64,000 nucleotides of DNA from Streptomyces triticirhizae (GCF_003696235.1 NZ_RFFJ01000002.1:44226-108225); one strand, 5' to 3'; counted from the stretch's first letter, positions 43,909 through 53,843 are shown. The notes: generated from the sequence alone by a model not told the origin. Program-made: numbers and translations.

Positions 43909-46191
43909 ATGGCAGCGAGGCCACCCGCCGATGACCCGGTCCAGGACGCGCCCGAGGTCGGCGCGCCCCAGCGCGCGGCGGCCGGGCTGCCGGCCGTCGG
44001 GCACAGCCTGCGGGTCGCCCGGCGGCAGATGGGCGTGCGGCGCACCGCGTTGACGCTGCTGCGCGTCAACCAGCGGGAGGGCTTCGACTGTCCCGGCTGC
44101 GCCTGGCCGGAGCCGGCGAAGCCTCATCGGGCCGAGTTCTGCGAGAACGGGGCCAAGGCGGTGGCCGAGGAGGCGACGAGGCGCCGGGTGACGCCGGCGT
44201 TCTTCGCGGAGCACCCGCTGGCCGAGTTGGCCGAACGCTCCGGCTACTGGCTGGGCCAGCGGGGCCGGTTGACCGAGCCGATGTATCTGGCTGAGGGCGC
44301 GACGCACTACCGGCCGATCGGCTGGGACGAGGCGTTCGACCTGGTGGCCGAGGAGCTGGCCGCGCTGGACTCGCCGGACGAGGCCGTCTTCTACACCTCG
44401 GGGCGGACCAGCAACGAGGCGGCGTTCCTGTACCAGCTGTTCGCGCGGGAGTTCGGCACGAACAACCTGCCGGACTGCTCCAACATGTGCCACGAGTCCT
44501 CGGGTTCGGCGTTGACGGAGACGCTGGGCGTGGGCAAGGGCAGTGTGCTGTTGGAGGATCTGCACCGGGCCGATCTGATCGTGGTGGCCGGGCAGAACCC
44601 GGGCACCAACCATCCGAGGATGCTGTCGGCGCTGGAGCGGGCCAAGCGCGGGGGCGCGCGGATCATCACGGTCAACCCGCTGCCGGAGGCGGGCCTGGAG
44701 CGGTTCCGGAACCCCCAGACGGCGCGCGGCCTGGTGGGTGGCGGCACGGCGTTGACGGACCTGTTCCTCCAGGTGCGGATCGGCGGTGACCAGGCGCTGT
44801 TCCGGATGCTCAACCGGCTGATCATCGAGCGGGACGCGGTCGACCGCGCTTTCGTCGAGGAACACACCCACGGCTACGCGGCGTTGGCGGCGGCCGCGCG
44901 GGCGGCCGAGTGGGACGAGACGCTGGCGGCGACGGGGCTGACCAGGGCGGAGATCGAGCGGGCCCTGGAGATGACGCTGGCGGCGGAGAGCGTGGTGGTG
45001 TGCTGGGCGATGGGGCTCACCCAGCATCGGCACGCGGTCCCGACCATTAAGGAAGTGGTCAACTACCTGCTTCTTCGGGGCAATATCGGTCGTCCGGGCG
45101 CCGGGGTCTGTCCGGTGCGCGGGCACAGCAATGTGCAGGGCGACCGGACGATGGGCATCGTGGAGCGCCCGAGCGCCGCGTTTCTGGACGCGCTGCGCGC
45201 GGAGTTCGGCTTCGAGCCGCCGCGCCAGCACGGCCTGGACGTGGTGAACGCGATCCGCGCGCTGCGCGACGGGCGTGCGAAGGTGTTCTTCGCGATGGGC
45301 GGCAACTTCGTGGCGGCCAGCCCGGACACCGAGGTCACCGAACGGGCGATGCGCCGCGCCAGGTTGACGGTGCACGTCTCCACCAAGCTCAACCGTTCGC
45401 ACTGCGTGACCGGCGCCAGGGCGTTGATTCTGCCCACGCTGGGGCGCACCGAGCGCGATGTCCAGGCGGGTGGCGAGCAGTTCGTCACCGTGGAGGACTC
45501 GATGGGCGTGGTGCACGCCTCGCGGGGCCGGCTGCGGCCGGCCTCCGAGCGGCTGCTGTCCGAGCCGGCGATCGTCTGCCGGCTGGCCCGCCGGGTGCTG
45601 GGCGAGCGCAGCGCGACGCCCTGGGAGGAGTTCGAGGCGGACTACGCGGCGGTGCGGGCGAGGATCGCGCGGGTGGTGCCCGGCTTCGAGGACTTCGAGG
45701 CGCGGGTGAGCCGGCCGGGCGGCTTCACCCTGCCGCACGCGCCGCGCGACGAGCGGCGCTTCCCGACGGCGACGGGCCGGGCCAACTTCTCCGCCGACCC
45801 GGTGCGTTGGCCGACGGTGCCCGAGGGCCGGCTGCTGCTCCAGACGCTGCGCTCGCACGACCAGTACAACACCACGATCTACGGCCTCGACGACCGCTAC
45901 CGGGGGATCACGGGCGGCCGTCGGGTGGTGCTGGTGCGCCCCGAGGACGCGGCGGAACGAGGGCTGGCCGACGGCGACTTCGCCGACCTCACCAGCGAGT
46001 GGACCGACGGCACCGAGCGGGTGGCACGCGGGTTCCGCGTGGTGCACTACCCCACCGCGCCCGGGTGCGCCGCCGCCTACTACCCGGAGACCAATGTGCT
46101 GGTCCCGCTGGACGCCACGGCCGAGACCAGCAACACCCCGGTGAGCAAGTCGCTGGTGATCCGCCTCACCCCGAGCGCCCGTTGTCAGTGA
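43909..46191 (+). CDS. FdhF/YdeP family molybdopterin oxidoreductase
   Basis: The 760-aa protein belongs to the YdeP/FdhF-like branch of molybdopterin enzymes. Features are the N-terminal FDCPGCAWPEP cysteines, IGWDEAFDLVAEEL, SSGSALTETLGVGKG, the GQNPGTNHPRML nucleotide-site motif and RGNIGRPGAGVCPVRGHSNVQGDRTMGI. The C-terminal cofactor-binding domain includes RSHDQYNTTIYGLDDRYRGI. No Tat signal is seen, so it is cytoplasmic. The physiological substrate of this branch is unclear; acid-stress links exist in E. coli. It is divergent from polA. Its last codons contain the TTGTCAGTG box of the next gene. Confidence 0.88.
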   Translation: MAARPPADDPVQDAPEVGAPQRAAAGLPAVGHSLRVARRQMGVRRTALTLLRVNQREGFDCPGCAWPEPAKPHRAEFCENGAKAVAEEATRRRVTPAFFAEHPLAELAERSGYWLGQRGRLTEPMYLAEGATHYRPIGWDEAFDLVAEELAALDSPDEAVFYTSGRTSNEAAFLYQLFAREFGTNNLPDCSNMCHESSGSALTETLGVGKGSVLLEDLHRADLIVVAGQNPGTNHPRMLSALERAKRGGARIITVNPLPEAGLERFRNPQTARGLVGGGTALTDLFLQVRIGGDQALFRMLNRLIIERDAVDRAFVEEHTHGYAALAAAARAAEWDETLAATGLTRAEIERALEMTLAAESVVVCWAMGLTQHRHAVPTIKEVVNYLLLRGNIGRPGAGVCPVRGHSNVQGDRTMGIVERPSAAFLDALRAEFGFEPPRQHGLDVVNAIRALRDGRAKVFFAMGGNFVAASPDTEVTERAMRRARLTVHVSTKLNRSHCVTGARALILPTLGRTERDVQAGGEQFVTVEDSMGVVHASRGRLRPASERLLSEPAIVCRLARRVLGERSATPWEEFEADYAAVRARIARVVPGFEDFEARVSRPGGFTLPHAPRDERRFPTATGRANFSADPVRWPTVPEGRLLLQTLRSHDQYNTTIYGLDDRYRGITGGRRVVLVRPEDAAERGLADGDFADLTSEWTDGTERVARGFRVVHYPTAPGCAAAYYPETNVLVPLDATAETSNTPVSKSLVIRLTPSARCQ

Positions 46192-46204
46192 GAGCTGATA
46201 GAAC
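46182..46204 (+). promoter_or_regulatory. RecA-NDp/PafBC-like promoter of the PaaI thioesterase gene
   Basis: TTGTCAGTG (46182-46190), 8 nt, then TAGAAC (46199-46204) keeps the TA of the -10 but ends in C. The ATG at 46212 follows after 7 nt, the same leaderless geometry as uvrB, uvrC and ogt. The upstream box overlaps the stop codon of the preceding gene. Confidence 0.7.
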
Positions 46205-46211
46205 GTCGCCC

Positions 46212-46760
46212 ATGGGCGAAACCAGTGACTCCGTGTTCTCCCCGCAGGTCATCGACGAGTGGGCGGGGCTCGGCATCGACCTGCCGGCCCTCTTCTCGGC
46301 GGGCGAGCTGGGCAACCGGATGGGGCTCCGCATCCAACAGGCCGCCCCCGAGCGGGTGGTGGGCACGCTGCCGGTGGCGGGGAACACCCAGCCGTACGGC
46401 CTGCTGCACGGCGGCGCCTCCGCCGTGCTGGCCGAGACGCTCGGCTCGGTCGGCGCCATGCTCCACGCCGGCCCCGGCAAGATCGCGGTGGGCGTCGACC
46501 TCAACTGCACCCACCACCGGCCGGTGCGCACCGGGACGGTCACCGGGGTGGCCACGCCGGCGCATGTGGGCCGCACCTCGGCCACCTTCGAGGTGGTCAT
46601 CACCGACGAGCGGGGCAAGCGGGTCTGCACGGCCCGGCTGACCAGCGCGCTGCGGCCGGCCGCCCAGCAGAACGCGGCGCCGGCCGACGCGGGCACGAAC
46701 ACGGACGCGGGCACGAACACCGGCACGGACGCCGGCGACTCCGGGGGGATACGGGCCTGA
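46212..46760 (+). CDS. PaaI family hotdog-fold thioesterase
   Basis: The 182-aa cytoplasmic acyl-CoA thioesterase-like protein has the hotdog signature QPYGLLHGGASAVLAETLGSVGA around residues 65-85 and the paired strand VGVDLNCTHHRPVRTGTVTGVATPAHVGRT. Members hydrolyse aryl- or acyl-CoA thioesters. The last 30 residues are a low-complexity Ala/Asp/Thr/Gly tail with DAGTNT repeats, not part of the fold. It carries a damage-type promoter although no thioesterase is a known repair protein, so its role there is open. Confidence 0.87.
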   Translation: MGETSDSVFSPQVIDEWAGLGIDLPALFSAGELGNRMGLRIQQAAPERVVGTLPVAGNTQPYGLLHGGASAVLAETLGSVGAMLHAGPGKIAVGVDLNCTHHRPVRTGTVTGVATPAHVGRTSATFEVVITDERGKRVCTARLTSALRPAAQQNAAPADAGTNTDAGTNTGTDAGDSGGIRA

Positions 46761-46768
46761 GGAGCCCT

Positions 46769-46796
46769 CCGGGGCACCCGGCTTCGGGTGCCCCGG
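46769..46796. terminator. Terminator hairpin between the PaaI and zinc-ribbon genes
   Basis: CCGGGGCACCCG (46769-46780), loop GCTT, then CGGGTGCCCCGG (46785-46796) makes a perfect 12-bp stem between convergent genes, 8 nt after the PaaI stop. Confidence 0.78.
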
Positions 46797-46815
46797 CGCA
46801 CAACCGGCGGGCGGA

Positions 46816-47040
46816 TCAGGCCGGTTCGCGGGCGTAGATGTCGAGGCGGCCGCAGCCCCGACAGCGCCACGCCTCCACCACCCAGCGCTGGCGCCCCATC
46901 AGCCTGGCCCCGCCGAACACGCCCCGGTCCAACGCGCCGGCGATCCACCGGGTGTAGCCCTTGGCGCCCTGCCCCAGGTCCTCCAGGAAGCCGGGCTCCC
47001 GTTCCCGGCTCCCGCACTGCCCACACGTCCAGTCGCTCAT
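46816..47040 (-). CDS. Small zinc-ribbon protein (74 aa)
   Basis: The protein begins MSDWTCGQCGSREREPGFLEDLG and has two Cys pairs: CGQC-type at the N-terminus and CRGCGRLDIY near the end, a typical zinc ribbon for nucleic-acid or protein binding. The region between is basic (RLMGRQRWVVEAWRC). The function is unknown. The frame continues upstream into the homopolymer block, but the ATG at 47040 starts at the first Cys pair and is preferred. Confidence 0.7.
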   Translation of the reverse strand: MSDWTCGQCGSREREPGFLEDLGQGAKGYTRWIAGALDRGVFGGARLMGRQRWVVEAWRCRGCGRLDIYAREPA

Positions 47041-47161
47041 GATCGGAGCGTAGGGGCACCCGTCCCGCGCGGAGGAGCCGGGAGCGGCGGCTGTGACAGG
47101 CCCGTCGCCGAACCGGGACCGTTCCGCCTCTCCACGCCGGCGCCCCTGCCGGAACGACGGT

Positions 47162-47279
47162 GGGCGGGGGGGGGGGCCCGGGGGGGCCGGGGGCAACCCC
47201 CCCCCCCCCCCGGGGGGGGGGGGCGGGGTCCCGCGCCCGGGCCCCCCGGGCCCCCCCCCCCCCCCCCCCCCCCCCCGCC
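47162..47279. other. Homopolymer block of G and C runs
   Basis: The sequence is almost only G and C in long runs: 11 G (47166-47176), 15 C (47197-47211), 12 G (47212-47223) and 26 C (47251-47276). No gene is supported here. It lies after livF, where the operon terminator should be. A strong GC hairpin misread by the sequencer or a gap-fill artefact is the likely cause. Confidence 0.6.
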
Positions 47280-47310
47280 CACCGCACGGAGAGAGCGCCG
47301 CGTGGGTCTC

Positions 47311-48083
<773 letters not shown>

Positions 48084-48087
<4 letters not shown>

Positions 48088-49091
48088 CCTCGGTCCTCCT
48101 CTGGCGCGGTGCCGGAGGGCCGGCCGTCCGTCTCGCCTGTCCCTTCGGCCGCCTCACCGGCCGCGCCGGTCTCCGTCTCCGTCTCGGCCTCCGCCTGGCG
48201 GGCGGCCTCGGCGTGTTCGGCCTGCTCCGCCACCAACTCGGCGACGGCCTCCGACTCCTCGTCGGAGGAGACGCCGAGGTACGCCTCGACGACCGCCGGG
48301 TCCTGTTGGACCTCGGCCGGGGTGCCCTCGGCGATCTTCTTGCCGAAGTTGAGCACCGCGACCCGGTCGGCGACGGACATCACCAGCCGCATGTCGTGCT
48401 CGATCAGCAGCACGCTCACGTCGAGTTCGGTGTTGATCCGCCGGATCAGCCGCTCCAGGTCCCGCTTCTCGGTCGGGTTGGTGCCGGCCGCCGGCTCGTC
48501 GAGGAGCAGCAACTCGGGCCGGGTGCCCAGCGCCCTGGCGATCTCCAGGCGGCGCTGCTCGCCGTAGCTGAGCGCCGAGGCCAGCTCGTTGATCCGGTGC
48601 TCAAGGCCGACGAAGGACAGCACCTCGTGTGCCCTGGCGTCGCTCTCCCGCTCGTCGCGCCGGGCGTTGGGCAGCCCGAGCATGATCGAGATGGGGTCGG
48701 TCTTCTGCCGGGTCTCCACCGCGATCTTGACGTTCTCCAGCACGGTGAGCGCGCCGAAGAGCCGGATGTTCTGGAACGTCCTGGCCACCCCGAGCCGGCT
48801 GACCTTGTGCGGCTTGCGGCCGCGCAGCTCGTGCGCGCCGCCCGATCGGGGCCGGAAGGTGATCCGGCCCTCCTGCGGGTGGTAGGCGCCGGTCAGCGAG
48901 TTGAACAGGGAGGTCTTGCCCGCCCCGTTGGGCCCGATCACGGCGAGGATCTCGCCCCGGCCGACGCGCAGTTCCACGGCGTTGAGGCTGGTCAACCCGC
49001 CGAAGCGGAGCGTGACCCCGGTCGCGTGGAGCACGTCGTCGGCCGTCTTCGCGGCCGGCCCGGCGGTCTGTCCACTGGTCCTGGTCGTCAT
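48084..49091 (-). CDS. livG: Branched-chain amino acid ABC transporter ATP-binding protein LivG
   Basis: The 335-aa ATPase has Walker A GPNGAGKTSL, the LivG-specific LGVARTFQNIRLF after it, signature LSYGEQRRLEIARAL and Walker B LLLLDEPAAGTNP. A C-terminal extension of about 65 residues, rich in Ala/Glu/Thr, is not part of the domain and may be disordered. ATG at 49091 overlaps the livM stop by 4 nt, and its own stop overlaps livF. The longer upstream frame runs over livM and is rejected. Confidence 0.93.
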
Positions 49092-50521
49092 CCCTGCGCA
49101 CCTCCCGGCTGCGCGCCCAGCGCGTCGGCGGAGCCGGTGCCCTCCTGGGACATCCGCAGCTCCCGCTGCCTGCGCCGCGAGGGCCACAGCCCCTGCGGCC
49201 GGTAGATCATCATGACCACCAGCAGGCCGCCCAGATACATGTAGCGGTCCTGGGCGTCGACGGTGTCCCGCAGGTACTCCGGGAGCCAGACCAGGATCGC
49301 GGTGCCGAGCAGCACCCCGGGGATGGAGCCCATCCCGCCGAAGACCACGTAGGACAGCACCAGCACGGACATCAGCACCAGGAACATCTCGGAGTTGATG
49401 AAGCCCAGCTTGCTGGCGTAGATCACCCCGGCGATGCCGGAGGTGGAGGCGCCGATGGCGAACGCCAGCAGCTTGAAGCGGACGGTGTCCACGCCGGTGG
49501 AGGCGGCGGCCACCTCGTCCTCCCTGATGGCCGTCCAGGCCCGGCCGACCCGCGAGTGCTCCAGGCGGAGGAAGAGGAACAACACGCCGATGATGAAGGC
49601 GAGTTGCAGCCAGTAGTAGGGCGCCGGGTCCAGGCCCCACTCGTAGGACCAGAAGCCCAGGTCGAGGGAGAAGCGGTCCGAGTTCGCACCCCGGGTGCCG
49701 CCGGTGAACTCCGTCCAGTTCTTGGCCGTCAGATAGACGATCTCGTGGAAGCCCAGGGTGACGATGGCGAGATAGTCGCCGCGCAGCCGGAGTGTCGGAG
49801 CGCCCAGCAGCACGCCGGCTATGAGGCAGGTGAGCACCGCGATGGGCACCACCAGGAAGTTGTTCAGTTCGACCGGCGGCTCGACCGGAAGCCCACCGGT
49901 CCAGAACGCGGCGCTGTAGGCGCCGATCGCGAAGAACGCGATGAAGCCGAGGTCCAGCATTCCGGCCCAGCCCACGACCACGTTCAGGCCGATGGCGATC
50001 AGCAGGAACATGCCGATCTGGTCGACCATGACCTGCTGCCAGAAGGTGCTGACCATCAGCGGCAGCATGATCAACACGAGCAGCAGCGCGCCCAGTCCGC
50101 CGGCCTGGTAGGCGCGGTGCCCCCGGAAGAGCGTCGACAGCCGGCGCCCTCCGTCGGCCACCCGGCGCACCTGCCCGGCGAGGCCGCCGGGCGCGGCCTT
50201 CGCCGTCCCGTCCTCGGGCAGCGGCGCGGCCGCCGCCTTCACCCTGGCGAGCGCCTGGCGCGCCCAGTCCTGGAAGAACTCCCGAACGGCCCAGATGGCC
50301 AGGAAGATGCCCAGCCAGATCCAGATGCCGGTGCCGGTGAAGTTCTCCTCAAGGGCGTAGAACAGGTCGTTCCGCACCCCCTGCACGCCGGTGACCTGGG
50401 CCATCACGACCGCCGTCACCACCATGGCCACCAGCCGCTTGAAGCGCGGCCGCTGGTACCAGGACTGCTTGCGCAGCCTGGCCGCCGACGGCGTCTTTCC
50501 CGCCGTGACTTCGAGGCTCAT
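49088..50521 (-). CDS. livM: Branched-chain amino acid ABC transporter permease LivM
   Basis: The 477-aa integral membrane permease has about ten hydrophobic segments; the core motif GLNVVVGWAGMLDLGFIAFFAIGAYSAAF and the EAA-like loop FKLLAFAIGASTSGIAGVIYASKLG are typical of LivM. The first 140 residues form an extra N-terminal part with two helices and a basic linker before the canonical domain. It overlaps livH upstream by 4 nt and livG downstream by 4 nt. Confidence 0.93.
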   Translation of the reverse strand: MSLEVTAGKTPSAARLRKQSWYQRPRFKRLVAMVVTAVVMAQVTGVQGVRNDLFYALEENFTGTGIWIWLGIFLAIWAVREFFQDWARQALARVKAAAAPLPEDGTAKAAPGGLAGQVRRVADGGRRLSTLFRGHRAYQAGGLGALLLVLIMLPLMVSTFWQQVMVDQIGMFLLIAIGLNVVVGWAGMLDLGFIAFFAIGAYSAAFWTGGLPVEPPVELNNFLVVPIAVLTCLIAGVLLGAPTLRLRGDYLAIVTLGFHEIVYLTAKNWTEFTGGTRGANSDRFSLDLGFWSYEWGLDPAPYYWLQLAFIIGVLFLFLRLEHSRVGRAWTAIREDEVAAASTGVDTVRFKLLAFAIGASTSGIAGVIYASKLGFINSEMFLVLMSVLVLSYVVFGGMGSIPGVLLGTAILVWLPEYLRDTVDAQDRYMYLGGLLVVMMIYRPQGLWPSRRRQRELRMSQEGTGSADALGAQPGGAQG

Positions 50522-51441
50522 GCTGCCCTCCCCACACGCTCGCCGAGCAGGCCGGTCGGCCGGAACATCAACACCAGGACCAGCACGGCGAAGGCGCCCA
50601 CATAGCGCCAGGCGTCGCTCCAGATCTCCACCGTGAACGCCTCGACCACGCCGAGGAGCAGCCCGCCGAGCACGGCGCCCCTGACGTTGCCGATGCCACC
50701 GAGCACGGCGGCGGCGAACGCGGTGATGCCGGGCAGGAAGCCCATCGTGTACTCGACCTGGAGGTTGGTGCCGAAGAGGAAGCCCGCGACGCCGCCGAGG
50801 AGGCCGCCCAGCACGAAGGTGCGGGAGACGACCTTGTCGATGTCGACGCCCATCAGCGAGGCGACCTCGGGGTCCTGGGCCACGGCGCGGATACCGGAGC
50901 CCAGCTTGGTCCGGTTCACGATCACGTCGACGGCGGCCAGCATCACCAGGGCAGCGCCGACGATGATCAGCTGGGTGATGCTGACCCTGGTGCCGAACAC
51001 GGTGAAGACGGTCTTGTTCTCGTACATGGTCGGCATGGCGATCGGATAGCGACCGAAGAGCTTGCCGGCCAGGTTGTAGAGAAAGAACGAGGCGCCGATC
51101 GCCGTGATCAGAAAGACCAGTCGAGGCGCGTTCCGTCTCCGCAACGGGCGATAGGCCGCCTTCTCAAGTCCGAAGGCAATCGTGCCACCGAGGATGGCTC
51201 CCGCACATATACCGAGAAGAACGTAGACCGCGGACTGCATACCGGAGGGATCGACGGCCGGCTCCACGATGGTGAGCGCGATAACGCCGCCGAAACCGCC
51301 GGCCATAAAGACCTCGCTGTGCGCGAAGTTCAGGAGCTGCAACACGCCGTAGACAAGCGTGTAGCCGATGGCGATGACGGCATAGAGGGAGCCGAGCACC
51401 AAGCCCAGGACAAGAACGTCCCAGCTATCGGAAAGGGACAT
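50518..51441 (-). CDS. livH: Branched-chain amino acid ABC transporter permease LivH
   Basis: The 307-aa membrane permease has about eight helices and the LivH landmarks GSLYAVIAIGYTLVYGVLQLLNFAHSEVFM near the N-terminus and MGVDIDKVVSRTFVLGGLLGGVAGFLFG later. With LivM it forms the channel for Leu/Ile/Val import from LivK. It is 96 nt after livK, with a strong hairpin in between, and overlaps livM by 4 nt. Confidence 0.93.
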   Translation of the reverse strand: MSLSDSWDVLVLGLVLGSLYAVIAIGYTLVYGVLQLLNFAHSEVFMAGGFGGVIALTIVEPAVDPSGMQSAVYVLLGICAGAILGGTIAFGLEKAAYRPLRRRNAPRLVFLITAIGASFFLYNLAGKLFGRYPIAMPTMYENKTVFTVFGTRVSITQLIIVGAALVMLAAVDVIVNRTKLGSGIRAVAQDPEVASLMGVDIDKVVSRTFVLGGLLGGVAGFLFGTNLQVEYTMGFLPGITAFAAAVLGGIGNVRGAVLGGLLLGVVEAFTVEIWSDAWRYVGAFAVLVLVLMFRPTGLLGERVGRAA

Positions 51442-51489
51442 GGACGGAACTTCCTTGTGGGAACAGGCGGCAGAGGTGTGTCCGAGGAA

Positions 51490-51520
51490 GGCGGGGCGGC
51501 CGGTTCACGGCCGCCCCGCC
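51490..51520 (-). terminator. Intercistronic hairpin between livK and livH
   Basis: GGCGGGGCGGCCG (51490-51502), loop GTTCA, then CGGCCGCCCCGCC (51508-51520) makes a perfect 13-bp stem. It lies 17 nt after the livK stop and before livH. It could be a partial terminator giving more binding protein than permease, a common pattern for ABC operons. Confidence 0.7.
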
Positions 51521-51537
51521 GTTGTCCTCACGGCGTG

Positions 51538-52704
51538 TCAGCCGCCGACCAGTTCGTCGACGTTGCCCACGTAGCCGCGGACGCCCTCTTCGACCTGGTA
51601 GAGGAAGATCCCCTCGTTCTCGAACTCACCGGTGTCGGTGAAGGAGAAGGTCTTGGTCAGGCCCTCGTACTCACCGCTGGCCAGCGCCTCGTAGACCGCC
51701 TGGCGGTTCACGTCGCCGTCGAGACCGGCGATGGTCTGGATGATCATGTTGGCGACGTCGTAGCTCTCCGCCGAGTAGGTGCCCGGCGCCTCGCCGTACT
51801 CCTCCTGGTAGCGGTCGGCGAAGTCCTGCGTGGCTTCCTCGGCGCTGGCGTCCGTGCAGGGGCAGGTCAGGTACCAGCCCTCGGAGGCCCCGCCGGCCAG
51901 GTTGATGAACTCGTCGTCGTTGGAGCCGTCGCCCGAGATGCCGATGCCCTCGAAGCCGGCCTCGGCGAGGCGGGTGGCGAACGGGCCAAGCGCCTCGTAG
52001 TAACCCGCGTAGATCAGCGCGTCGACGTTCGCGGACGTCACGGTGCGCGCCGCGCTGCCGTAGTCCACGGTGTCGGCCGGGACGCTCTCCCGCTGGGCCT
52101 GGAGGCCGGCGGCCTCCAGCTCCTCCATCGCCACGTCGGCGAGGCCCTCGCCGTACGGGGTGACGTCGTCGATGACCATCACGGACTCGACGTCGTCCTG
52201 GGAGGCCAGGAACCTGGCCATCGCGCTGCCCTGCGCGTTGTCGTTCGGCACGGCGCGGAGGAAGGTCGGGAAGCCCTCCTCGGTGATCGTCGGGTTGGTC
52301 GCCGACGCGGAGACCACGGCGAGGCCGGCCTGCCCGTAGAGCGGCGCGGCCACGAAGGTCGGGCCGGAGAACGCGGGGCCGACGACGGCCATCACGTCCG
52401 GGTCGTCGATCGCGGACTGGGCGGCCGACGTGGACTGGCCCTCCGCGCCCTGGTCATCGGCCGGCTTGTACTCGATGGTGAAGTCGTACTCGCCGCTTTC
52501 GTTGGCCTCCTTGATGGCGAGCTGGACCCCGTTCTCCATGTTCTCGCCGAGCGCGACGTTCTGTCCCGAAAGGGGGCCCTGGTAGGCGATCTTGTAGGTG
52601 TCTCCGCCACCGCCCCCTCCGTCCCCGTCGTCGCTACAAGCGGTAAGAAGGAGCGCACCGGCGGCCACCGGTATCGCGAGTCGCACGATGGATTTGTTGA
52701 GCAC
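51538..52704 (-). CDS. livK: Branched-chain amino acid ABC transporter substrate-binding lipoprotein
   Basis: The 388-aa exported lipoprotein has a signal ending in the lipobox LLTAC (Cys23), an Asp/Gly linker, then a periplasmic-binding fold (IAYQGPLSGQNVALGENMENGVQLAIKEAN, DDPDVMAVVGPAFSGPTFVAAPLYGQAGLAVVSASATNP). It captures branched-chain amino acids outside the membrane. GTG at 52704 follows AGGGGG and gives a compact signal; the 20-codon upstream extension is rejected. The 336-nt gap upstream holds the regulator's terminator and probably the operon promoter. Confidence 0.92.
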   Translation of the reverse strand: MLNKSIVRLAIPVAAGALLLTACSDDGDGGGGGGDTYKIAYQGPLSGQNVALGENMENGVQLAIKEANESGEYDFTIEYKPADDQGAEGQSTSAAQSAIDDPDVMAVVGPAFSGPTFVAAPLYGQAGLAVVSASATNPTITEEGFPTFLRAVPNDNAQGSAMARFLASQDDVESVMVIDDVTPYGEGLADVAMEELEAAGLQAQRESVPADTVDYGSAARTVTSANVDALIYAGYYEALGPFATRLAEAGFEGIGISGDGSNDDEFINLAGGASEGWYLTCPCTDASAEEATQDFADRYQEEYGEAPGTYSAESYDVANMIIQTIAGLDGDVNRQAVYEALASGEYEGLTKTFSFTDTGEFENEGIFLYQVEEGVRGYVGNVDELVGG

Positions 52705-52945
52705 TTGGTAAACCCCCTGGAACGAGCCCAGACATGTCGGCACCGCACGACGTCCATGCACCACGCACTCTGGTGCGGCGTGCAGCGGAATCTATTGCCC
52801 CGCAAGCTGCACGAACACAGTGTCGCGACAGATGTGATCGCCTCGTGACCTGCGGCACATGCCGGAAACAGAACATAACTGCCCGGTTAGCGGACGATCC
52901 GGACACCTGTCCAGTGGTCGAAGGTCCCCAATTCCCAAAAGCACA

Positions 52946-52977
52946 AGCGCACGCCGGAGAATGCTCCGGCGTGCGCT
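52946..52977 (-). terminator. Terminator hairpin downstream of the ANTAR regulator gene
   Basis: AGCGCACGCCGGAG (52946-52959), loop AATG, then CTCCGGCGTGCGCT (52964-52977) makes a perfect 14-bp stem. It lies about 60 nt after the regulator stop. I see no gene in the rest of 52705-53040, which should hold the livK promoter. Confidence 0.8.
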
Positions 52978-53040
52978 GTCAAGAGGGCGCCCCTGGGCGC
53001 AACGAGCCTGATTTTACGGAGAGTTAACTCCGCGCGCGGC

Positions 53041-53724
53041 TCACTTCTGCTGCTTCTGCCGCTTCTCCTCGGCGTCCTGGATCACGGCCTCGGCCACCTG
53101 GCGCATCGAGAGCCTGCGGTCCATGGAGGTCTTCTGAATCCACCGGAAGGCGGCCGGCTCGGTCAGCCCGTACTGGGTCTGGAGCACGCTCTTGGCCCGG
53201 TCGACCAGCTTGCGGGTCTCCAACCGCTGCGCCAGGTCGGCGACTTCGCCGGCCAGGCTGCGCAGCTGCTGGTACCGGGAGACGGCGATCTCGATGGCGG
53301 GCACCACGTCGCTCTTGCTGAACGGCTTGACCAGGTACGCCATCGCGCCCGCGTCCCTGGCCCGCTCCACCAGGTCGCGCTGGGAGAAGGCGGTCAGCAT
53401 CAGCACCGGCGCGATGTTGTCGGCGGCGATCTTCTCGGCGGCCGAGATGCCGTCCATCACCGGCATCTTCACGTCGAGGATGACCAGGTCGGGGTTCAGC
53501 TCGCGGGCCAACTCGACGGCCCGCTGACCGTCCCCGGCCTCACCGACGACGGTGTAGCCCTCCTCCTCCAGCATCTCCTTCAGGTCGAGGCGGATCAGCG
53601 CCTCGTCCTCGGCGATCACGACACGGGTGGTGAGGGGCGGGACGTGGGCGCTGTCCGAGGTGACCGCCTCGTCGGGGACATCCGCCGGGGTGTCGTGCTC
53701 ATCAGGGACGTCGGGGGTGCTCAC
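53041..53724 (-). CDS. pdtaR: ANTAR-domain response regulator (PdtaR-like)
   Basis: The 227-aa protein has an acidic N-terminal extension of 30 residues, a receiver domain (acidic pair Glu39-Asp40, phospho-acceptor Asp84 in LVILDVKMPVMDG, Lys133 in AYLVKPF) and a C-terminal ANTAR RNA-binding domain (AQRLETRKLVDRAKSVLQTQYGLTEPAAFRWIQ). PdtaR-type regulators act by binding hairpins in nascent transcripts to prevent termination, controlled by the kinase PdtaS. No kinase gene is adjacent. GTG at 53724 follows GAGGAG with 4-nt spacing; the long upstream frame runs over the tRNA and is rejected. Confidence 0.88.
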   Translation of the reverse strand: MSTPDVPDEHDTPADVPDEAVTSDSAHVPPLTTRVVIAEDEALIRLDLKEMLEEEGYTVVGEAGDGQRAVELARELNPDLVILDVKMPVMDGISAAEKIAADNIAPVLMLTAFSQRDLVERARDAGAMAYLVKPFSKSDVVPAIEIAVSRYQQLRSLAGEVADLAQRLETRKLVDRAKSVLQTQYGLTEPAAFRWIQKTSMDRRLSMRQVAEAVIQDAEEKRQKQQK

Positions 53725-53843
53725 GTTGCTCCTCAGTTCTCCGCTCGGTTCTCCGCCAGCTGGGGGGCCACCCCCGAGCCTACCTAGTCGGTGGCCGGTC
53801 GCAGGCACCAGCCGGAAGCCTATAGACTGCCGTGGCGTCGCCT

